From: Rossellomorea aquimaris
GTDB lineage: Bacteria; Bacillota; Bacilli; Bacillales; Bacillaceae_B
Length of the DNA stretch: 64,000 nucleotides
Direction: 5' to 3'
NCBI RefSeq assembly: GCF_001877785.1
Contig: NZ_MINN01000074.1
Location: 434,001 to 498,000, forward strand
The position numbers were made by a program, and so were the translations under genes. The notes beneath the pieces are model-generated. The model saw nothing but the letters and a program-made list of their open reading frames with translations. It did no database searches and was not told the origin of the DNA. This document shows positions 17,986-27,802 of this stretch, piece by piece. How positions within the stretch are numbered: the stretch's first letter is position 1; each line of letters opens with the position of its first letter.

Positions 17986-18759
17986 TTGATAAAAACATTC
18001 AAGTTAGTGAGGAAGATCCCCGGTCAGAAAATGCACGTTTATATCACAATCGTCGGTGATACACTGGTTGATACGGGGCCATATAGTTTACATAAACAAG
18101 TAAAAAACATTGTGAAGGAACATCAAATCCGGAATGTCATCCACACCCATCATCATGAGGATCATACAGGTAACAGTCCTTGGATCGAAGAACATCTAAT
18201 GGTTCCACAATGGATACACAAGGACGGCGTGACGAAATGCATGAATAATACAAAGCTGCCTTTTTACCGTTCTGTATTCTGGAATAATAGGAAATCCTTT
18301 AACCCGATGAAGTTTGAAAGCAGCGAGTTTCATACAAAGGAGCATACTTTTAAGATTCTTCATACTCCAGGTCATTCCGATGACCATGTCATTTTCATCG
18401 ACGAGGAGAAGGGTATCTGCCTCTCAGGGGACTTATACTTATACCACTCACCCACATCTCATTTTTCATTTGAGTCCGTCCCTGAACTGATACACTCCCT
18501 GAATAAAGCATTGAATTATAACTTTCAGGAAATCTACTGTTCACACGGCGGGTATCTTCCAAATGGGCGGAGGTTAATGGAAAGAAAGCGGGATTATCTG
18601 TTGAACCTTCAGGAAAAAGTTTTGACCCACTTTCAAAAAGGGATGTCACCTGCAGAGATCAGGGAAATGCTGCTGCCGAAAAATAAAGCTTTTCAGTATC
18701 TTTCAGGATTTGAAAATTCCCCCATGCACACGATACGTTCCATCATAGAACACACATAA
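17986..18759 (+). CDS. MBL-fold metallohydrolase
   Basis: A 257-residue metallo-beta-lactamase-fold hydrolase. The metal-binding motif HTHHHEDHTG is near residue 55, the third histidine in HTPGHSDDH near 131, the bridging Asp in LSGDLYLY near 153 and the last His in CSHGG near 186. The C-terminal helical region is like that of LACTB2/hydroxyacylglutathione-hydrolase relatives. Start TTG 17986 follows AAAGGG at nine bases and gives MIKTFKLVRK; the frame itself opens 18 bases earlier. Substrate unknown. Confidence 0.82.
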   Translation: MIKTFKLVRKIPGQKMHVYITIVGDTLVDTGPYSLHKQVKNIVKEHQIRNVIHTHHHEDHTGNSPWIEEHLMVPQWIHKDGVTKCMNNTKLPFYRSVFWNNRKSFNPMKFESSEFHTKEHTFKILHTPGHSDDHVIFIDEEKGICLSGDLYLYHSPTSHFSFESVPELIHSLNKALNYNFQEIYCSHGGYLPNGRRLMERKRDYLLNLQEKVLTHFQKGMSPAEIREMLLPKNKAFQYLSGFENSPMHTIRSIIEHT

Positions 18760-18799
18760 AGGCCCGCCCTCAATGTTTGCAGCATTGAAGACGGGCCTT
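18758..18799. terminator. Bidirectional terminator
   Basis: Imperfect long stem AAGGCCCGCCCTCAATG / CATTGAAGACGGGCCTT between convergent MBL and YitT genes. Confidence 0.8.
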
Positions 18800-18802
18800 A
18801 TT

Positions 18803-19417
18803 TCACATTTCTTTTTCAAGCATGGGAATCCTCTGCCTAAATTCAAACTTATAAACCTTATCAAGTATTCTCGTACCTATGAACTGGCAGATGAGCGCAT
18901 ATAGAATGACTTTTAGATCAACGACCATTCCAGTCAGTAATAACAAGCTTCCATTTATGAAGAAGAGCGTGCGGCCGGGTGATTTGCCCCTCAGTTTTGA
19001 AATAATGAGGGCAAGTATATCCATCCCGCCGGATGAAGCACCCATTCTGAAGAGGATCCCGATGCCAATCCCGAATAGAACGGCTCCGATACCCATGTCC
19101 GTTATGACATTCGTTAATGGGTAGCTCATATGGGGGCTGATCAAATTAACAGTAAAGGATGTTACAGTCACACAAAATAACGTCCATAATGCATTCGATT
19201 TCCCAAGCCACTTGACAGCAGCAATCAACAGGCCGGCATTCAATACCCAGAGAGTGATTGAAAAAGGTACCTGAAACAGATAATTCAGCAGAACACTGAC
19301 GCTCGCTGCTCCGCCTGAAGGGATAAAATGAGGAAAAAGGAAGATTGCCATTGCACTGCCTTGAATTACTGATGCTATTAATAGGATGACTGACTTCAGC
19401 AAATGATTCATTTTCAA
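18803..19417 (-). CDS. YitT family membrane protein
   Basis: A 204-residue protein with five or six hydrophobic helices. IFLFPHFIPSGGAASVSVLL near residue 25 and FRMGASSGGMDILALI near 124 are the family signature seen in B. subtilis YitT, YqfU and YxkD. Function unknown. It lacks the C-terminal DUF2179 domain present in longer members. Good RBS (AGGAGT). Monocistronic. Confidence 0.8.
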   Translation of the reverse strand: MKMNHLLKSVILLIASVIQGSAMAIFLFPHFIPSGGAASVSVLLNYLFQVPFSITLWVLNAGLLIAAVKWLGKSNALWTLFCVTVTSFTVNLISPHMSYPLTNVITDMGIGAVLFGIGIGILFRMGASSGGMDILALIISKLRGKSPGRTLFFINGSLLLLTGMVVDLKVILYALICQFIGTRILDKVYKFEFRQRIPMLEKEM

Positions 19418-19609
19418 TAACTCCTGCTCATTAAATGTATATATTCTAGTTTAGTAGTCTTTAAGAAACGGTGCAATGTGTAAATATGCTCAACCATCTT
19501 GAGCGGTGGACAACCTCCCCAGAAGTGCTAAGTTCATAAAAAGAAGGAGATTTGCATTCAAAAAGCTAATCTAGTAAAGTGAAACTTTTATAAATTGGGG
19601 GAATGATAT

Positions 19610-20536
19610 ATGATGCTCACCCGGGATAAATGGAACGCTGCGAGGACTTTTATTTTTTCGCATGCCCGTCCCCTGGAACAAAAGCTTTTCAATTACCATT
19701 TCGAAAATGGGAGCAAAGAAGATGCTGTGAACGAGCTGACATTGTTTCAAAATAATGACGGCGGTTTCGGAAAATGCCTGGAACCCGATTTCCGTCTGGA
19801 GATTTCGTCCCCTATGGCTACGACTGTGGGCCTGCAGATTGCAGCAGACCTGCAATTGGAAAAGGATCATCCGGTCATTTCGAAAGCAATGAGTTACCTC
19901 GAATCTGTTTATGAAGACCAGGAAGAAACGTGGCATGCTGTCCCACCCGAAATCAATGAGGTTCCACATGCACCGTGGTGGCACTTTGATCATGAAAAAG
20001 GGTATTGCGGAGTACAAACGACATGGGCGAACCCAAATGCAGAGATTGTAGGTTACTATCAGTTATTCAATCAGGAAGAACCCTTATTGGAAAAATGGAC
20101 AAAGAGGTCCCGCGAAGAACTTTCGAAGCTGCCCCGCCCCTTAGGCAAACATGATTTCCTCTGCTACTCAAGGCTGCTTCAAACTCTTTCAGTGTGTGAG
20201 GAGACTAAACAGTATATCGATTCAGCATTGTCACAGGCGGTCCATGAGACGGTCTGCAAAGACCTTTCAAGATGGGATGAATATGTGGCCAAACCCCTGG
20301 ATGCAGCTCCTGAGCCCTCTTCCCCTTTTTACGAACATCTGAAGAAAGAAATTAATCTTCAATTAGATTACGAAATAAAGAGTCAGGATGTAAATGGATA
20401 TTGGCAGCCTGCCTGGTCTTGGTTTGGCCAATACGAAGAGACCTGGAAAAAAGCTGAGGTTGAATGGCGGGGTATCATCACCCTCTCTACGCTCCGTTCA
20501 CTTGCTGCTTACGAAAGAATCGAATGGAAAGATTAG
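19610..20536 (+). CDS. Alpha/alpha-toroid (prenyltransferase/squalene-cyclase-like) protein of unknown function
   Basis: A 308-residue soluble protein. LTLFQNNDGGFGKCLEPDF near residue 43 resembles the QW-type repeat of terpene cyclase/prenyltransferase toroids, and a second related stretch, DVNGYWQPAWSW, appears near 262. HAPWWHFD near 120 and NAEIVGYYQL are also conserved-looking. No DXDD or DDXXD catalytic motif is visible, so terpene chemistry is unproven. ATG follows TTGGGGGAATG. The GNAT gene starts 35 bases downstream, probably in one operon. Confidence 0.6.
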   Translation: MMLTRDKWNAARTFIFSHARPLEQKLFNYHFENGSKEDAVNELTLFQNNDGGFGKCLEPDFRLEISSPMATTVGLQIAADLQLEKDHPVISKAMSYLESVYEDQEETWHAVPPEINEVPHAPWWHFDHEKGYCGVQTTWANPNAEIVGYYQLFNQEEPLLEKWTKRSREELSKLPRPLGKHDFLCYSRLLQTLSVCEETKQYIDSALSQAVHETVCKDLSRWDEYVAKPLDAAPEPSSPFYEHLKKEINLQLDYEIKSQDVNGYWQPAWSWFGQYEETWKKAEVEWRGIITLSTLRSLAAYERIEWKD

Positions 20537-20571
20537 TCCGGCAATGAAACTGATTACTTGGAGGAAGAACT

Positions 20572-21024
20572 ATGGAAGTGAAATCAATGACATCTGAGGA
20601 ATTCGAGGTCTTTTTGAAAAAGTCCATCATCAGCTACGCAAAAGAAAAAACCCGCTCTGGCAACTGGACCGAAGAAGAATCGATCGAAAAGGCAAAAGCA
20701 GATTATCAAAGACTATTGCCCCAAGGTGAAAAAACTGAAAACCATCATCTATTTTCACTTTATCAAGACAATTCCCTGTTCGGCTCTTTTTGGCTGGCAG
20801 CCATGCCAAACAGAACAGTTTATATTTATAATGTCGAAATTGAAGAAAAGTACAGGGGACAAGGCTATGGCAAACTGGCGATGAAGGAAATTGAAGACAA
20901 GGCAAAAGAATTAAATGCAAATAAAATAGAGCTGCACGTATTTGCCCACAATACAACAGCAAGAAAACTTTATGAAAAGGTCGGATATGAAGTAACAAAC
21001 GTCATCATGGCCAAGAAAATATGA
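20572..21024 (+). CDS. GNAT family N-acetyltransferase
   Basis: A 150-residue acetyltransferase. The acetyl-CoA-binding motif A is IEEKYRGQGYGKLAM (R/Q-x-x-G-x-G) near residue 87, followed by motif B LHVFAHNTTARKLYEKVGY near 123. The acceptor is unknown. It follows the toroid-fold gene closely and shares its direction. RBS GGAGGAAG. Confidence 0.85.
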   Translation: MEVKSMTSEEFEVFLKKSIISYAKEKTRSGNWTEEESIEKAKADYQRLLPQGEKTENHHLFSLYQDNSLFGSFWLAAMPNRTVYIYNVEIEEKYRGQGYGKLAMKEIEDKAKELNANKIELHVFAHNTTARKLYEKVGYEVTNVIMAKKI

Positions 21025-21036
21025 TACTATATGAAA

Positions 21037-21059
21037 ACCCGGGGCGGGTGCCCCGGGTA
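21037..21059 (-). terminator. Terminator of the mhqE-mhqD unit
   Basis: Very GC-rich stem ACCCGGGGC / GCCCCGGGT with TTTTC on the minus strand immediately after mhqD; may also stop the GNAT transcript. Confidence 0.65.
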
Positions 21060-21686
21060 CTATCTTTTATCCTTGGGAAAATTGGATTTAAACCATTCAG
21101 CTGCTGCGTCCACTTCTTCTCTCCTCAATTCATGACCGCCATCCGTCCAGTATTCGGTTACATGGGACTTCGCCTCTCTTAGATCCCTGATCAATTCTGA
21201 GGTTTCTTCCATTGGAATCAACGGATCTTTCTTTCCTGCCCCGATGAATACAGGTGAATCACTTAAATCCGGAATCGACACTCCCCTCCGGGGGACCATT
21301 GCATGGAATAAAATTCCGCCTTTTAGTGCATGTTCATGATGATACATAAGGCTTGCAGCAATATTAGCACCGTTGGAATAGCCCAGTGCCACTATATTTG
21401 AACGATCAAAACAATATTCCCTTGCGCTATCATCAAGGAAAGCATTTAATTCTGTGGTACGGAAGATTAAATCTTCCTCGTCAAAGACCCCTTCCCGAAG
21501 ACGGGCAAAGAATCGGGCCATCCCGTTCTCATTCACATTCCCCTTAACACTTAAAACAGATGCTTCAGGCGCAATCATCGCAGCATGCGGCAGCAAGTCC
21601 CGTTCATCACCACCGGTCCCATGCAGAAGTAATAAGACAGGCAATTGCTCATTCGTTCCTTTGTTAAAAATATGCTTCAATTTCAT
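21060..21686 (-). CDS. mhqD: Carboxylesterase/phospholipase-type hydrolase MhqD-like
   Basis: A 208-residue alpha/beta hydrolase of the phospholipase/carboxylesterase (YodD/MhqD) type. LLLHGTGGDERDLLPHA near residue 19 is the oxyanion loop, LGYSNGANIA near 105 the Ser nucleophile, AGKKDPLIP near 153 the Asp and DGGHELRR near 181 the His. In B. subtilis mhqE-mhqD take part in the response to quinones and catechol under MhqR. Here it lies 10 bases after the dioxygenase gene. RBS GGGAGG. The exact substrate is not established even for the family. Confidence 0.83.
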   Translation of the reverse strand: MKLKHIFNKGTNEQLPVLLLLHGTGGDERDLLPHAAMIAPEASVLSVKGNVNENGMARFFARLREGVFDEEDLIFRTTELNAFLDDSAREYCFDRSNIVALGYSNGANIAASLMYHHEHALKGGILFHAMVPRRGVSIPDLSDSPVFIGAGKKDPLIPMEETSELIRDLREAKSHVTEYWTDGGHELRREEVDAAAEWFKSNFPKDKR

Positions 21687-21696
21687 TCCTCCCTTT

Positions 21697-22677
21697 TTAT
21701 TCTTTTGTATCCAACGGTTTTAACCTGGATTCAATGGATTCTCTCTGCGCTTCAAAATATGGCGGCAACGATAGATTTTCACCTAAGCTGTCGAAGTCTT
21801 CATCTGTTTCAAAACCGGGACCGTCTGTAGCCAATTCAAAAAGAATGCCATTGGGTTCCCGAAAATAAAGAGAACGGAAATAATAACGTTCTACAAATCC
21901 GGAATTCGGCAGACGTGACTGGGTGATCCAATCAACCCACTTCTGCAGCTGCTTTTTATCCTCCACTCTGAACGCCACATGGTGAACACTCCCTCGTCCA
22001 GGTCTTTCCTGCGGCAAATCATTCCGTTCTTCCAGATGAAGCTCAGCCCCTGTACCTCCCTCTCCTGTTTCAAACACACGGATGGAAGGCTGTCCTTTTT
22101 CATAAGCAGGAATCGTTCCCGTTTCGCGGTAGCCCAATACTTCAGTCAATACCTTGGCGGTCAGCTCCCCCCTTGCTACTGTAAGGGTAACCGGACCAAG
22201 TCCGACGATCCCATACTCGACTGGCACAGGACTCTTTTCCCAAGGTTTCCCTCCCGCTACTCCTGCATTGTTCTCATCCGATATAAGCGTTAACCGTTGT
22301 CCTTCAAAATCCCGGAAACCCAGTGCAGCCCTTCCTGTATGATGAGATATCTCGTCGTGCTCAACTCCGGACTCTTCAAAGCGCTTCTTCCAATACGCCA
22401 GGGCATCATCACTTTTCACTCTCAGGGAAGTCAGAGAAATACTGTTAGTTCCCTTATACGTATGTCCTGCATTCGGTATTTCAAAAAAAGTGAGATCTGT
22501 TCCCGGATTCCCTCTTTCATCAGCATAAAAAAGATGATAAACAGAAGTATCGTCCTGGTTGATTGACTTCTTCACAAGACGAAGACCAAGTGTTTTAGTG
22601 TAAAATTCATAGTTCTTCTTAGCATTGGCTGTTATGGCAGATACGTGGTGCTGCCCTTTTAAAGGTTTTAAGTTCAT
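21697..22677 (-). CDS. mhqE: Ring-cleaving dioxygenase MhqE-like
   Basis: A 326-residue vicinal-oxygen-chelate protein with two tandem glyoxalase/dioxygenase modules (about 5-150 and 155-305). Iron ligands are likely His in GQHHVSA near 9, His in SVHHVAF near 230 and Glu in ILFELATD near 281. The family (YkcA/YdfO/YodE; MhqA/O/E) is linked to detoxification of hydroquinones. First gene of mhqE-mhqD; a palindrome matching the MhqR operator lies 65 bases upstream of the start. Confidence 0.85.
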   Translation of the reverse strand: MNLKPLKGQHHVSAITANAKKNYEFYTKTLGLRLVKKSINQDDTSVYHLFYADERGNPGTDLTFFEIPNAGHTYKGTNSISLTSLRVKSDDALAYWKKRFEESGVEHDEISHHTGRAALGFRDFEGQRLTLISDENNAGVAGGKPWEKSPVPVEYGIVGLGPVTLTVARGELTAKVLTEVLGYRETGTIPAYEKGQPSIRVFETGEGGTGAELHLEERNDLPQERPGRGSVHHVAFRVEDKKQLQKWVDWITQSRLPNSGFVERYYFRSLYFREPNGILFELATDGPGFETDEDFDSLGENLSLPPYFEAQRESIESRLKPLDTKE

Positions 22678-22741
22678 TCCTTATTCACTCCCAATCAAAT
22701 ATGGTATTTAATTATTTTCTACTAATAGCTTACAATATATT

Positions 22742-22759
22742 TATCTTTAATTCAAGATA
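22742..22759. promoter_or_regulatory. MhqR-type operator
   Basis: TATCTT-TAATTC-AAGATA, an 18-base palindrome with imperfect centre, close to the MhqR box of B. subtilis (tATCTcgaAtTCgAGATa as I remember it). It lies upstream of mhqE, in an otherwise AT-rich region. The regulator gene is not in the window. Confidence 0.65.
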
Positions 22760-22783
22760 TTTTAATTCGAAGTTTAACTGAAG

Positions 22784-22808
22784 AAAAAAACCGCCTATAG
22801 TCAGGCGG
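22784..22808 (-). terminator. Rho-independent terminator
   Basis: CCGCCT / AGGCGG stem followed on the minus strand by a seven-T run, just past the RsbR-like gene. Confidence 0.8.
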
Positions 22809-22817
22809 ATTCGTTGT

Positions 22818-23663
22818 TTAAATATGTTCATTACTTTTAACTGTGATAGCCTGGGCTAGAGTAGACGTAATCGTCAGTCTGTCAAATTTCAATCCCAGCT
22901 GAACGGCAGTCTGTGCAATTTCAGGACGCAGACCCGAAAGGATGGGCTTCACACCGATAAGTTCAAGCGCATCAACCAGCTGGAATAACTGATGTGCAAC
23001 CATTGTATCAATCATCACAACGCCTGAAAGATCGATGAACAAATAGGACACTTCTTTTTGGACACATTGCTCTAATGTATTTTCCAGAATCAATTTAGCT
23101 CGGTCAGGGTCAATATTCCCAATGAGAGGCACAAGCGCAGTATCTTCATTCAAAGAGATGAGTGGAGTACTGAGTTCATGGATAATCTGTTCCTGCGATT
23201 TCAGCTGTCTTTCTACTACTTCGTTTTGCAGTTCCATGAACCTGAGAATCACTCTGTCAAAGGATTCGATGACGGTATCCTCCCAAATCCTGAGCAGATC
23301 CGACCTGTTGGGATCCTCACTTTCCTTAGCAAATTCATTCAAAAAGTCAAGATATTGATTCCGGACCCGCATGAACTCCTGGATGATATGATGGGTAGGT
23401 GTTTCCAAGTGATGTTTATCTTCTGCAATGGAAAGTACCCAATCATCCAGCCTCTTATTAAAGGTTTCTTTTTCAATTGTGAAAACTTCACAAAATAATT
23501 GATGAAACTCAAAATTTTGTTTTTTTAAATTTTCGACAGTTTTTGGGTCATTGGATGAATAAACTCCGCTAACTTTGCTCTTATCGATAGATTCATACCA
23601 GGAGTCCGTTAATTGACGTGCTTTGCTTAGAAGATATGTATGTAAATTTTTGCTGCGATGCAT
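22818..23663 (-). CDS. RsbR-like STAS-domain co-antagonist
   Basis: A 281-residue stressosome-type protein. The N-terminal 150 residues are helical with no heme motif, as in RsbRA-RD. The C-terminal STAS domain (about 165-275) contains LSTPLISLNEDTALVPLIG and the DLSGVVMIDTMVAHQL segment, where the Thr/Ser near DTM is the phosphorylation region of RsbR proteins. Length matches RsbRD. No rsbS/T/U or sigB genes are adjacent, so it is an unlinked paralogue. Its target is probably general-stress signalling, by family. Confidence 0.82.
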   Translation of the reverse strand: MHRSKNLHTYLLSKARQLTDSWYESIDKSKVSGVYSSNDPKTVENLKKQNFEFHQLFCEVFTIEKETFNKRLDDWVLSIAEDKHHLETPTHHIIQEFMRVRNQYLDFLNEFAKESEDPNRSDLLRIWEDTVIESFDRVILRFMELQNEVVERQLKSQEQIIHELSTPLISLNEDTALVPLIGNIDPDRAKLILENTLEQCVQKEVSYLFIDLSGVVMIDTMVAHQLFQLVDALELIGVKPILSGLRPEIAQTAVQLGLKFDRLTITSTLAQAITVKSNEHI

Positions 23664-24066
23664 ATAGTGAGTGTTCCTCCCCTTGTTTAATAGAACTGTA
23701 AACCAATGCTTATGACTTTATCTTGTTTTCTAAATGATTCCTTCCATTCTATTATAATATAGTAATCAGCCTGACACCAATTTTTAATGAGCCATATCAA
23801 TGTGGCAGCAGCATTCCGTCATCCAATAATTTTGTATTTTTGTAAAAACATTCAATATAATGAATATTAATAAAAAAGTCCCTAGCAAATGTCACTTTTG
23901 TCTCGCATCCACACTTGTTAGGGTATATAATAAGAGAAAGATATCTGAATATTATGTCGATTATGAATGAAAAATGCAGAAAAAACTACTCTTCTGGGAC
24001 TCACAATTTGATCCAAAAGGTTTTTGATAACTTTTTCCTGCCACCGGCCAATTAATTGGGGAGTTG
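23664..24066. other. 400-base intergenic region with divergent promoters
   Basis: AT-rich region between the RsbR-like gene (-) and a small gene (+). GGGTATATAATAAG at about 23922 contains a good -10 TATAAT. A 33-codon ORF (23955-24056; MSIMNEKCRK...) ends just ahead of the RBS of the 24067 gene and could be a leader, but its own RBS (AGAAAG) is weak. Confidence 0.4.
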
Positions 24067-24282
24067 ATGAAGGTGAAACGAAAACTTTCTAGATTATCAA
24101 TTGAAGTCCTTTCCATAAGGAGTGCTTGTGAATTCTGCAGAAATATGGGATTAACACCCAGTATAGCGAATATATCAATGATTACCGGCTTTTCCGAAGA
24201 AAAGATCTTGGAAAGAATCGACATGGACTTTCAAGTTTGCAGAGATGAATTGATGGCATATACGGCTTCAGCCCGCGAGTAA
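24067..24282 (+). CDS. Small hypothetical protein with helix-turn-helix-like segment
   Basis: A 71-residue protein, unrecognised. The middle resembles a helix-turn-helix (CRNMGLTPSIANISMITGF), a pattern like the region-4 end of sigma factors, and three cysteines are present. ATG 24067 follows GGGGAG at proper spacing; an in-frame TTG sits just before. It is read away from metH with a shared terminator downstream. Function unknown; DNA binding is only a suggestion. Confidence 0.5.
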   Translation: MKVKRKLSRLSIEVLSIRSACEFCRNMGLTPSIANISMITGFSEEKILERIDMDFQVCRDELMAYTASARE

Positions 24283-24304
24283 TTTATAGGTGAATCACTA
24301 AAAT

Positions 24305-24336
24305 ATGCACCCTGTCAAAACTTAGACAGGGTGCAT
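24305..24336. terminator. Bidirectional terminator
   Basis: Perfect stem ATGCACCCTGTC / GACAGGGTGCAT with a short loop, between the small gene and the end of metH. Confidence 0.85.
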
Positions 24337-24352
24337 ACTATTTTTATTAAAT

Positions 24353-27300
24353 CTAAAGTACATTGAAATATCTGGCTTCAGGATGTGCAAACATCATGGC
24401 TGTTACTGAGGCTTCCGGTTCCATCATACAACCGTCTGTCAATTCAATGCCTATTCTCTCTGGTTTGAGGAGATTGAAAAGTTTTTTCTGGTCCTCAAGA
24501 TCAGGACATGCAGGATATCCAAAAGAATATCGCTGGCCCTGATATTTCGTACGGAAACGCTCCTGCATCGTGAAATCGACCGGGTCCGGAAATCCCCAAC
24601 GGCTTCTCATCATTTCATGTATCCTTTCAGCAAGCCCTTCAGCAGTCTCCAGTGCCAATGCCTGAATAGCATGGCTCTCAAGGAATTTCCCTTGCTCCTT
24701 TAATGATGCTGCCCATTCTCTGATTCGCCGGCCGGCCGTAACTGCAAAGAAACCGACATAATCGATTTCTCCGCTTCCGGCCGGGCGCAGATAATCCGCC
24801 AAACAAAGATGGTCGTTCCGACTCTGTCGCGGAAAATGAAAACGCTCAATTTCAACTGTTTCATCTTCTGGATGGAAAATAACGATATCGTCTCCATCTG
24901 ACTGAGCAGGGAAAAATTGATAGATCGCCGATGCATGAATGAGTCCTTCCATTGCTGCTTTGTTGAATAATTCATCCGTCAATTGCTTTATTCTTAATGT
25001 CCGTTCATCTTTTTCTTCGAGGAGCCGGGATACTTTACCCTTTATTCCGAGATGATGTCCAAGCAGCATCTGCTGATTGATATAAGGGTGAATTTGATTC
25101 AACGAAAATTCCTTGATGATATGCGGCTTCAAATCAGGCGGTGTATAAATCTTAACGTCCCTGGATACTTTTGAACGAACCTTTACAGCTACAGATGAAT
25201 CAATGTTTGTTTCCATCGAGGGCTTGCTGTCCATTTCAAATAACTTCTGCCGGCTTTCTTCTTCCCACTTCTTTCTGGTGCCTTTATCCTGCACTCCGTT
25301 AATGATACTTAATCCATCCATTGCATCTTTGGCATACAATACCAGTCCCCCATATTCCTTCGCTATTTTGGACGAAGTGAATTTCCTGGTAAGTGCTGCC
25401 CCTCCGACGATGATGGGAACCGAAATATTTGACTGTCTCAAGTCTTGAGCCGTTACAACCATCTGCTGTGCTGATTTCACCAGTAGTCCTGAAAGACCGA
25501 CGATATCGGGTTTTTCTTTTCGTATAACTTCAATCAATTCCTGCGGGGTCACTTTGATGCCCAAGTCTTTTACTTCATACCCGTTATTACTGAGTATGAT
25601 GTCCACCAGATTTTTTCCAATATCATGTACATCACCCTTTACGGTAGCAAGTACCACCTTTCCTTTTGAAGAAGAATGTGCATCTCCCTGCTCCATATGT
25701 GGCTCCAAATAAGCGACCGACGCCTTCATTACCTCGGCACTTTGAAGAACTTCCGCCACGATAAGCTGATTATCGTTGAATAAGCGGCCAACCTCACTCA
25801 TCCCCTCCATCAGCGGACCATTAATGATTTCAAGCGGAGTGCTATACTGTTTAAGTGCCGATTCAAGATCTGGGAGCAGCCCTTCTTTTGTACCTTCCAC
25901 TATATAATGAGCGAGTCTTTCTTCAAGAGTCATCGTATTTACCGGGATTTTGACTTCTTTTTTCTTCCCCCGGTAAAATTCAGTAAAAGCAGCGAGAGCG
26001 GCATTCGTTGTCTCGAACAGGAGTTTTTCTGCCTGTTCCACCTCTTCAGCAGGTATGGATGCAAATCGCTCAAGTTTCTCTGTATTCACAATTGCGTAGT
26101 CGAGTCCGGCTTTAGTACAATGATATAAAAATACGGCATTCAAAACTTCCCTGCCGACTGGAGGGAGGCCAAAGGAAACATTGCTGATCCCGAGAATATG
26201 AGGACACTCAGGAAGAAGTTCTTTAATTCTCTTGATCCCCTCCACAGTTGCGTTCGCTGAACCTATATATTGTGCATCTCCTGTCCCTACAGGGAAGACA
26301 AGCGGATCAAAAATAATGTCCTCTGAAGGAAGCCCATATTTCTCTGTCAGCAGTTTTTGCGACCTCAAAGCAATTTCTACCTTTCTAGCTGATGTCACTC
26401 CCATTCCTTTTTCATCGATGGTACCGACGACAACCGCCGCCCCAAACTGCTTGATGAGCGGAATGATTTTCTCAAATCGTTCTTCCCCGTCTTCAAGGTT
26501 GATGGAATTGATGATCACTTTCCCCTGAGAATATTTCAACGCAGTCTCAAGCACCTCTTCATCAGTGGAGTCAATGACGAGCGGGACCTTCACCTTTTTT
26601 ACGACTTCCTGAATGAAAGTATTCATATCTTCCACTTCATCCCTGTCAGGATCTGCCACACAGATATCGATAACCTGCGCTCCGTTTTTCACCTGGGCCC
26701 TTGCAATTTCGGAGGCTTCCTCTATTTTGTTCTCGGCAATCAGCCTTTTGAATTTCCTGGAACCGATCACGTTCGTACGCTCACCGACAAGAATCGGACG
26801 GTTGTCCTTATCTTCATATAAAAACGGTTCTATGCCTGAAACGGCATGGGGATGTGTATCATTTGGGATTCTTGGTTCGAATTCTTTTGCCATCCGGGAT
26901 AACGCTTCTATATGCCGGGGGGTTGTCCCGCAGCACCCTCCTAAAAGATTCAGCCAGCCTTTCTCAAGAAACCCTTTCATTTTCAAGCTTAGTGATTCAG
27001 GGGTTTCATGATAATTGCCTTCTTCATCCGGCAGCCCGGCATTCGGATAACAACTTACGTAAGTGGTTGCTATATTTGAAAGAGACCTGAGGTGGTCCCT
27101 CATGAATTCAGGACCAGTCGCACAGTTTAAACCGACTGCCAGGGGATTCAGATGTTCTAGCGATAAATAAAAAGCTTCAATATTCTGACCCGCCAATGTT
27201 GTCCCCATCGGTTCGATGGTTCCTGATAAAAGAATGGGTACCTCCCTGCCGCTTTCTTTCCAGGCAGCCTGTATACCCAGATTGGCAGCCTTCACATTCA

Positions 27301-27802
27301 ACGCATCCTGGCTCGTCTCCAGTAAGAGGACATCGACCCCACCATCCAGAAGTCCTTTTGCCTGTACACGGTAGTTCTCTGCCAATTCATCAAAGCCGAT
27401 CCCCCCGGTTACCGATAACGTTTTTGTCGTTGGCCCCATAGAGCCCGCTACAAATCGGGTCCAGTCTGCATTTGTATACGAATCTGCTGCTTTTCTTGCA
27501 ATTTCAGCTGCTGTTTTATTTATTTCATATGCTTTCTTTCCCAATCCATATTCATCAAGTACAACCGGAGTGCCTCCGAATGTGTTCGTTTCAATTACAT
27601 CGGCTCCTGCATCCAGGTATTCCCGGTGAATATTGTATATGACTTCAGGAGCTGTGAGAACAAGATTTTCATTGCAACCGTCAAGCTCCTCCCCACCAAA
27701 GTCTTCCGGTGTTAATTCAGCCATTTGCAGCATCGTCCCCATAGCCCCGTCGAGGACGAGTATTTTCTTTCTAAGCTGTTCTTCAAATAATGTGACGGCC
27801 AT
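24353..27802 (-). CDS. metH: Cobalamin-dependent methionine synthase
   Basis: Transfers a methyl group from 5-methyltetrahydrofolate via methylcobalamin to homocysteine. Full-length at about 1149 residues. Domains in order: homocysteine-binding (1-320; zinc cysteines in GLNCATG and GGCCGTTP), pterin-binding (about 330-600; [13 protein letters not shown]), cobalamin cap and B12-binding (about 645-870; the DVHDIGKN motif carries the cobalt-ligand His), and the SAM-dependent activation domain to the end ([25 protein letters not shown]). Start ATG 27802 chosen for its AAGGAGG site. It overlaps the end of yitJ by 20 bases and closes the SAM-riboswitch operon. A B12 source is required. Confidence 0.95.
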   Translation of the reverse strand: MAVTLFEEQLRKKILVLDGAMGTMLQMAELTPEDFGGEELDGCNENLVLTAPEVIYNIHREYLDAGADVIETNTFGGTPVVLDEYGLGKKAYEINKTAAEIARKAADSYTNADWTRFVAGSMGPTTKTLSVTGGIGFDELAENYRVQAKGLLDGGVDVLLLETSQDALNVKAANLGIQAAWKESGREVPILLSGTIEPMGTTLAGQNIEAFYLSLEHLNPLAVGLNCATGPEFMRDHLRSLSNIATTYVSCYPNAGLPDEEGNYHETPESLSLKMKGFLEKGWLNLLGGCCGTTPRHIEALSRMAKEFEPRIPNDTHPHAVSGIEPFLYEDKDNRPILVGERTNVIGSRKFKRLIAENKIEEASEIARAQVKNGAQVIDICVADPDRDEVEDMNTFIQEVVKKVKVPLVIDSTDEEVLETALKYSQGKVIINSINLEDGEERFEKIIPLIKQFGAAVVVGTIDEKGMGVTSARKVEIALRSQKLLTEKYGLPSEDIIFDPLVFPVGTGDAQYIGSANATVEGIKRIKELLPECPHILGISNVSFGLPPVGREVLNAVFLYHCTKAGLDYAIVNTEKLERFASIPAEEVEQAEKLLFETTNAALAAFTEFYRGKKKEVKIPVNTMTLEERLAHYIVEGTKEGLLPDLESALKQYSTPLEIINGPLMEGMSEVGRLFNDNQLIVAEVLQSAEVMKASVAYLEPHMEQGDAHSSSKGKVVLATVKGDVHDIGKNLVDIILSNNGYEVKDLGIKVTPQELIEVIRKEKPDIVGLSGLLVKSAQQMVVTAQDLRQSNISVPIIVGGAALTRKFTSSKIAKEYGGLVLYAKDAMDGLSIINGVQDKGTRKKWEEESRQKLFEMDSKPSMETNIDSSVAVKVRSKVSRDVKIYTPPDLKPHIIKEFSLNQIHPYINQQMLLGHHLGIKGKVSRLLEEKDERTLRIKQLTDELFNKAAMEGLIHASAIYQFFPAQSDGDDIVIFHPEDETVEIERFHFPRQSRNDHLCLADYLRPAGSGEIDYVGFFAVTAGRRIREWAASLKEQGKFLESHAIQALALETAEGLAERIHEMMRSRWGFPDPVDFTMQERFRTKYQGQRYSFGYPACPDLEDQKKLFNLLKPERIGIELTDGCMMEPEASVTAMMFAHPEARYFNVL

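Noticed and set aside
19440-19600. Possible riboswitch ahead of the toroid-fold gene
   Set aside because: Only a small GCTCAA / TTGAGC hairpin; no known aptamer motif.
26613-27011. Plus-strand 132-codon ORF in metH
   Set aside because: Shadow of metH in antisense, Ser/Pro-rich, no RBS.
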